Assembly: GCA_030596245.1 (NCBI GenBank)
Contig: JAUVKN010000037.1
Location: forward strand, 1-18,694
DNA from: Bacteroidia bacterium
GTDB lineage: Bacteria; Bacteroidota; Bacteroidia; Bacteroidales; GCA-2748055
Direction of reading: 5' to 3'
Length of the DNA stretch: 18,694 nucleotides
Below the pieces are notes generated by a model. That model was not told the origin of the DNA, made no database searches, and saw only the letters and a program-made list of their open reading frames with translations. Shown here in pieces: positions 17,691-18,694 of this stretch (positions are counted from its first letter, which is position 1; each line of letters opens with the position of its first letter). A program made the position numbers and the translations under genes.

Positions 17691-17697
17691 CCTCCTT
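17691..17697 (-). promoter_or_regulatory. Shine-Dalgarno sequence for the large FG-GAP gene
   Basis: AAGGAGG on the minus strand, five bases before GTG 17685 and three before an out-of-frame ATG at 17687 that is followed at once by TGA. It supports the GTG as the start and is a full-strength site, rare in Bacteroidota. Confidence 0.65.
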
Positions 17698-17703
17698 TTA
17701 ATT

Positions 17704-18510
17704 TTAAATAGTAATTGAATGATATCCGGTATTACCAGGATCGTCCCCTAATTCTGTTTGGATAGTTGATATTTCGTGTTTCAGTATTTTTCTGAACAGT
17801 GAAATATCAGAGCTGTGTGAAATTATATTCACTCCTTTCCTGGCCCATTTAACCTGTTGTTCCGGCTCTCCGGACAGGTGAATGCCAATCCCGAGATTTC
17901 TTTGTTTGCACTCATTGATGATCCCGCTTACCATCTCTTCAAAGAGCGGGTTGGTATATTCTTCCGGCAGTCCCATGCTGCAGGAGAGGTCGTGCGGACC
18001 TATGATCACTCCATCCAGTCCCGGAACAGACAATAATTCCGAAAGATTATCAACGGCGGGCATGCTTTCGATGTTTATGAACAAGAGATTTTCCCTGCAC
18101 CTTTCATCTATGTAGTTTTTTAACTTCTCATCCATTGTCTCATTTCCATCCAGGATTTGTTGAAGTTTTTCCCCTTTTAGCGGACGATATTTTACAGCTC
18201 CGACCAGCTCCTTAACCTGTTCTGCAGTTTCTATGTAGGGTGCAAGGATAACTGATGCTCCTCCATCAAGTGCAGTGCAGGCAATATAGGGATCGGGAGA
18301 GGGTATACGGACCATTGGTGAGATTCCCATAGCCGAGTATAAGGCACACATATTTGCAACAGTCTCTCTTCCCAAAGGCATATGCTCTGTATCTATGAAT
18401 ACAAAATCAAGATTTGCCTGTCCGACAGCTTCCGCCCACACGGATGATGATGAGACAATTACGGTTCCGTAGATCCTTTTGCCGGCATCAAGCTTTTTCT
18501 TTAAACTCAT
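17704..18510 (-). CDS. HpcH/HpaI family aldolase, candidate 2-keto-3-deoxy sugar acid aldolase
   Basis: A 268-residue cytosolic protein with no signal peptide. Residues fit the class II HpaI aldolase site: Asp40 and His43 in FIDTEHMPLG, Arg68 in MVRIPSPDPY, and the metal ligands Glu148 (INIESMPAVDNL) and Asp174 (GVIIGPHDLSCSMG). These positions agree closely with those known in HpaI. The usual YPPxGxRG loop is replaced by KYRPLKGEK, so it belongs to a divergent branch and the substrate cannot be assigned with certainty. Family members split 2-keto-3-deoxy-L-rhamnonate, 2-keto-3-deoxyglucarate and related acids to pyruvate plus an aldehyde; rhamnose or uronate breakdown fits the neighbouring rhamnosidases. 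ATG 18510 is the first good start, since the longer frame begins at a TTG. It lies 23 bases after the upstream partial gene and 18 before the FG-GAP gene. Confidence 0.85.
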   Translation of the reverse strand: MSLKKKLDAGKRIYGTVIVSSSSVWAEAVGQANLDFVFIDTEHMPLGRETVANMCALYSAMGISPMVRIPSPDPYIACTALDGGASVILAPYIETAEQVKELVGAVKYRPLKGEKLQQILDGNETMDEKLKNYIDERCRENLLFINIESMPAVDNLSELLSVPGLDGVIIGPHDLSCSMGLPEEYTNPLFEEMVSGIINECKQRNLGIGIHLSGEPEQQVKWARKGVNIISHSSDISLFRKILKHEISTIQTELGDDPGNTGYHSITI

Positions 18511-18533
18511 ACTTAAAGTTATTATGCATTGGT

Positions 18534-18692
18534 TCAATTAAACCTCAGGCTATAGAGGTCGGCATCTTTCATTACGAAACGGAGCCTTACCGGCTGATTC
18601 GCAAATTGCGACAGATCCGGATTTCCCTGCCACATCACAGCCTTCTCAATCTCATTCCCAATAAGCTCTTTGGAATTTTCAAGTTCATAACC
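18534..18692 (-). CDS. C-terminal end of a secreted hydrolase-like protein (runs off the right edge)
   Basis: A frame enters from the right edge and ends at TGA 18534-18536, giving 52 residues: ELIGNEIEKAVMWQGNPDLS, then QFANQPVRLRFVMKDADLYS and LRFN. This tail, with W-x-G-x-x-DLS and PVRLRFxxKDADLYSLRF, resembles the closing beta-sandwich strands of GH32-like or sialidase-like secreted hydrolases common in polysaccharide loci. The catalytic part lies outside the window, so the family cannot be fixed. Its stop is 23 bases before the aldolase start, so the operon probably begins further upstream. Confidence 0.65.
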   Translation of the reverse strand, partial: GYELENSKELIGNEIEKAVMWQGNPDLSQFANQPVRLRFVMKDADLYSLRFN

Positions 18693-18694
18693 TT

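Overview
The window reads as a stretch of a carbohydrate-utilisation locus from a member of the Bacteroidota. The reasons are the enzyme families present (GH106, GH78, GH28, GH141-like, DUF6807), the many lipoprotein signal peptides, the near absence of Shine-Dalgarno sequences, and a good match to the Bacteroides-type promoter (TTTG/TAnnTTTG) upstream of the one plus-strand gene pair. The taxonomic call is an inference; no rRNA or marker gene is present.

Layout, in the direction of transcription (minus strand, from the right edge to the left): the last 52 residues of a secreted hydrolase-like protein (18534-18692); a cytosolic HpcH/HpaI-type aldolase (17704-18510); a large secreted protein with nine FG-GAP/VCBS calcium motifs (15643-17685); a GH78 alpha-L-rhamnosidase lipoprotein with chitobiase-C-like and PA14 modules (12228-15662); a DUF6807/PmoA-like lipoprotein (11134-12201); then a NagX/HGSNAT-type membrane acyltransferase (9344-10462); a GH141-like beta-helix protein with two CARDB-like and one DUF1349-like module (6393-9341); a lipoprotein of unknown family that looks like a TIM-barrel glycosidase (4517-6370); a divergent GH28-like protein (2973-4493); a lipoprotein with seven FG-GAP motifs (1685-2968); and the N-terminal half of a GH106 alpha-L-rhamnosidase (1-1644). 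Spacings are -20 to 40 bases apart from one break, so this looks like one operon or a few coupled ones.

The break is at 10463-11133, where a BrnT/BrnA toxin-antitoxin pair lies on the opposite strand inside the cluster, with its own promoter and two inverted repeats that could be its operator.

Together the genes suggest breakdown of a rhamnose- and uronate-containing plant or algal polysaccharide. Two rhamnosidase families, a galacturonidase-fold enzyme and a GH141-like protein are a mix known from rhamnogalacturonan loci, including RG-II loci of Bacteroides thetaiotaomicron. The aldolase would suit the final cleavage of a 2-keto-3-deoxy sugar acid. No SusC/SusD pair, polysaccharide lyase, sulfatase or regulator is visible in the window. 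The most novel material is the unknown TIM-barrel lipoprotein, the two propeller-like FG-GAP proteins, and the toxin-antitoxin insertion with its operator-like repeats.
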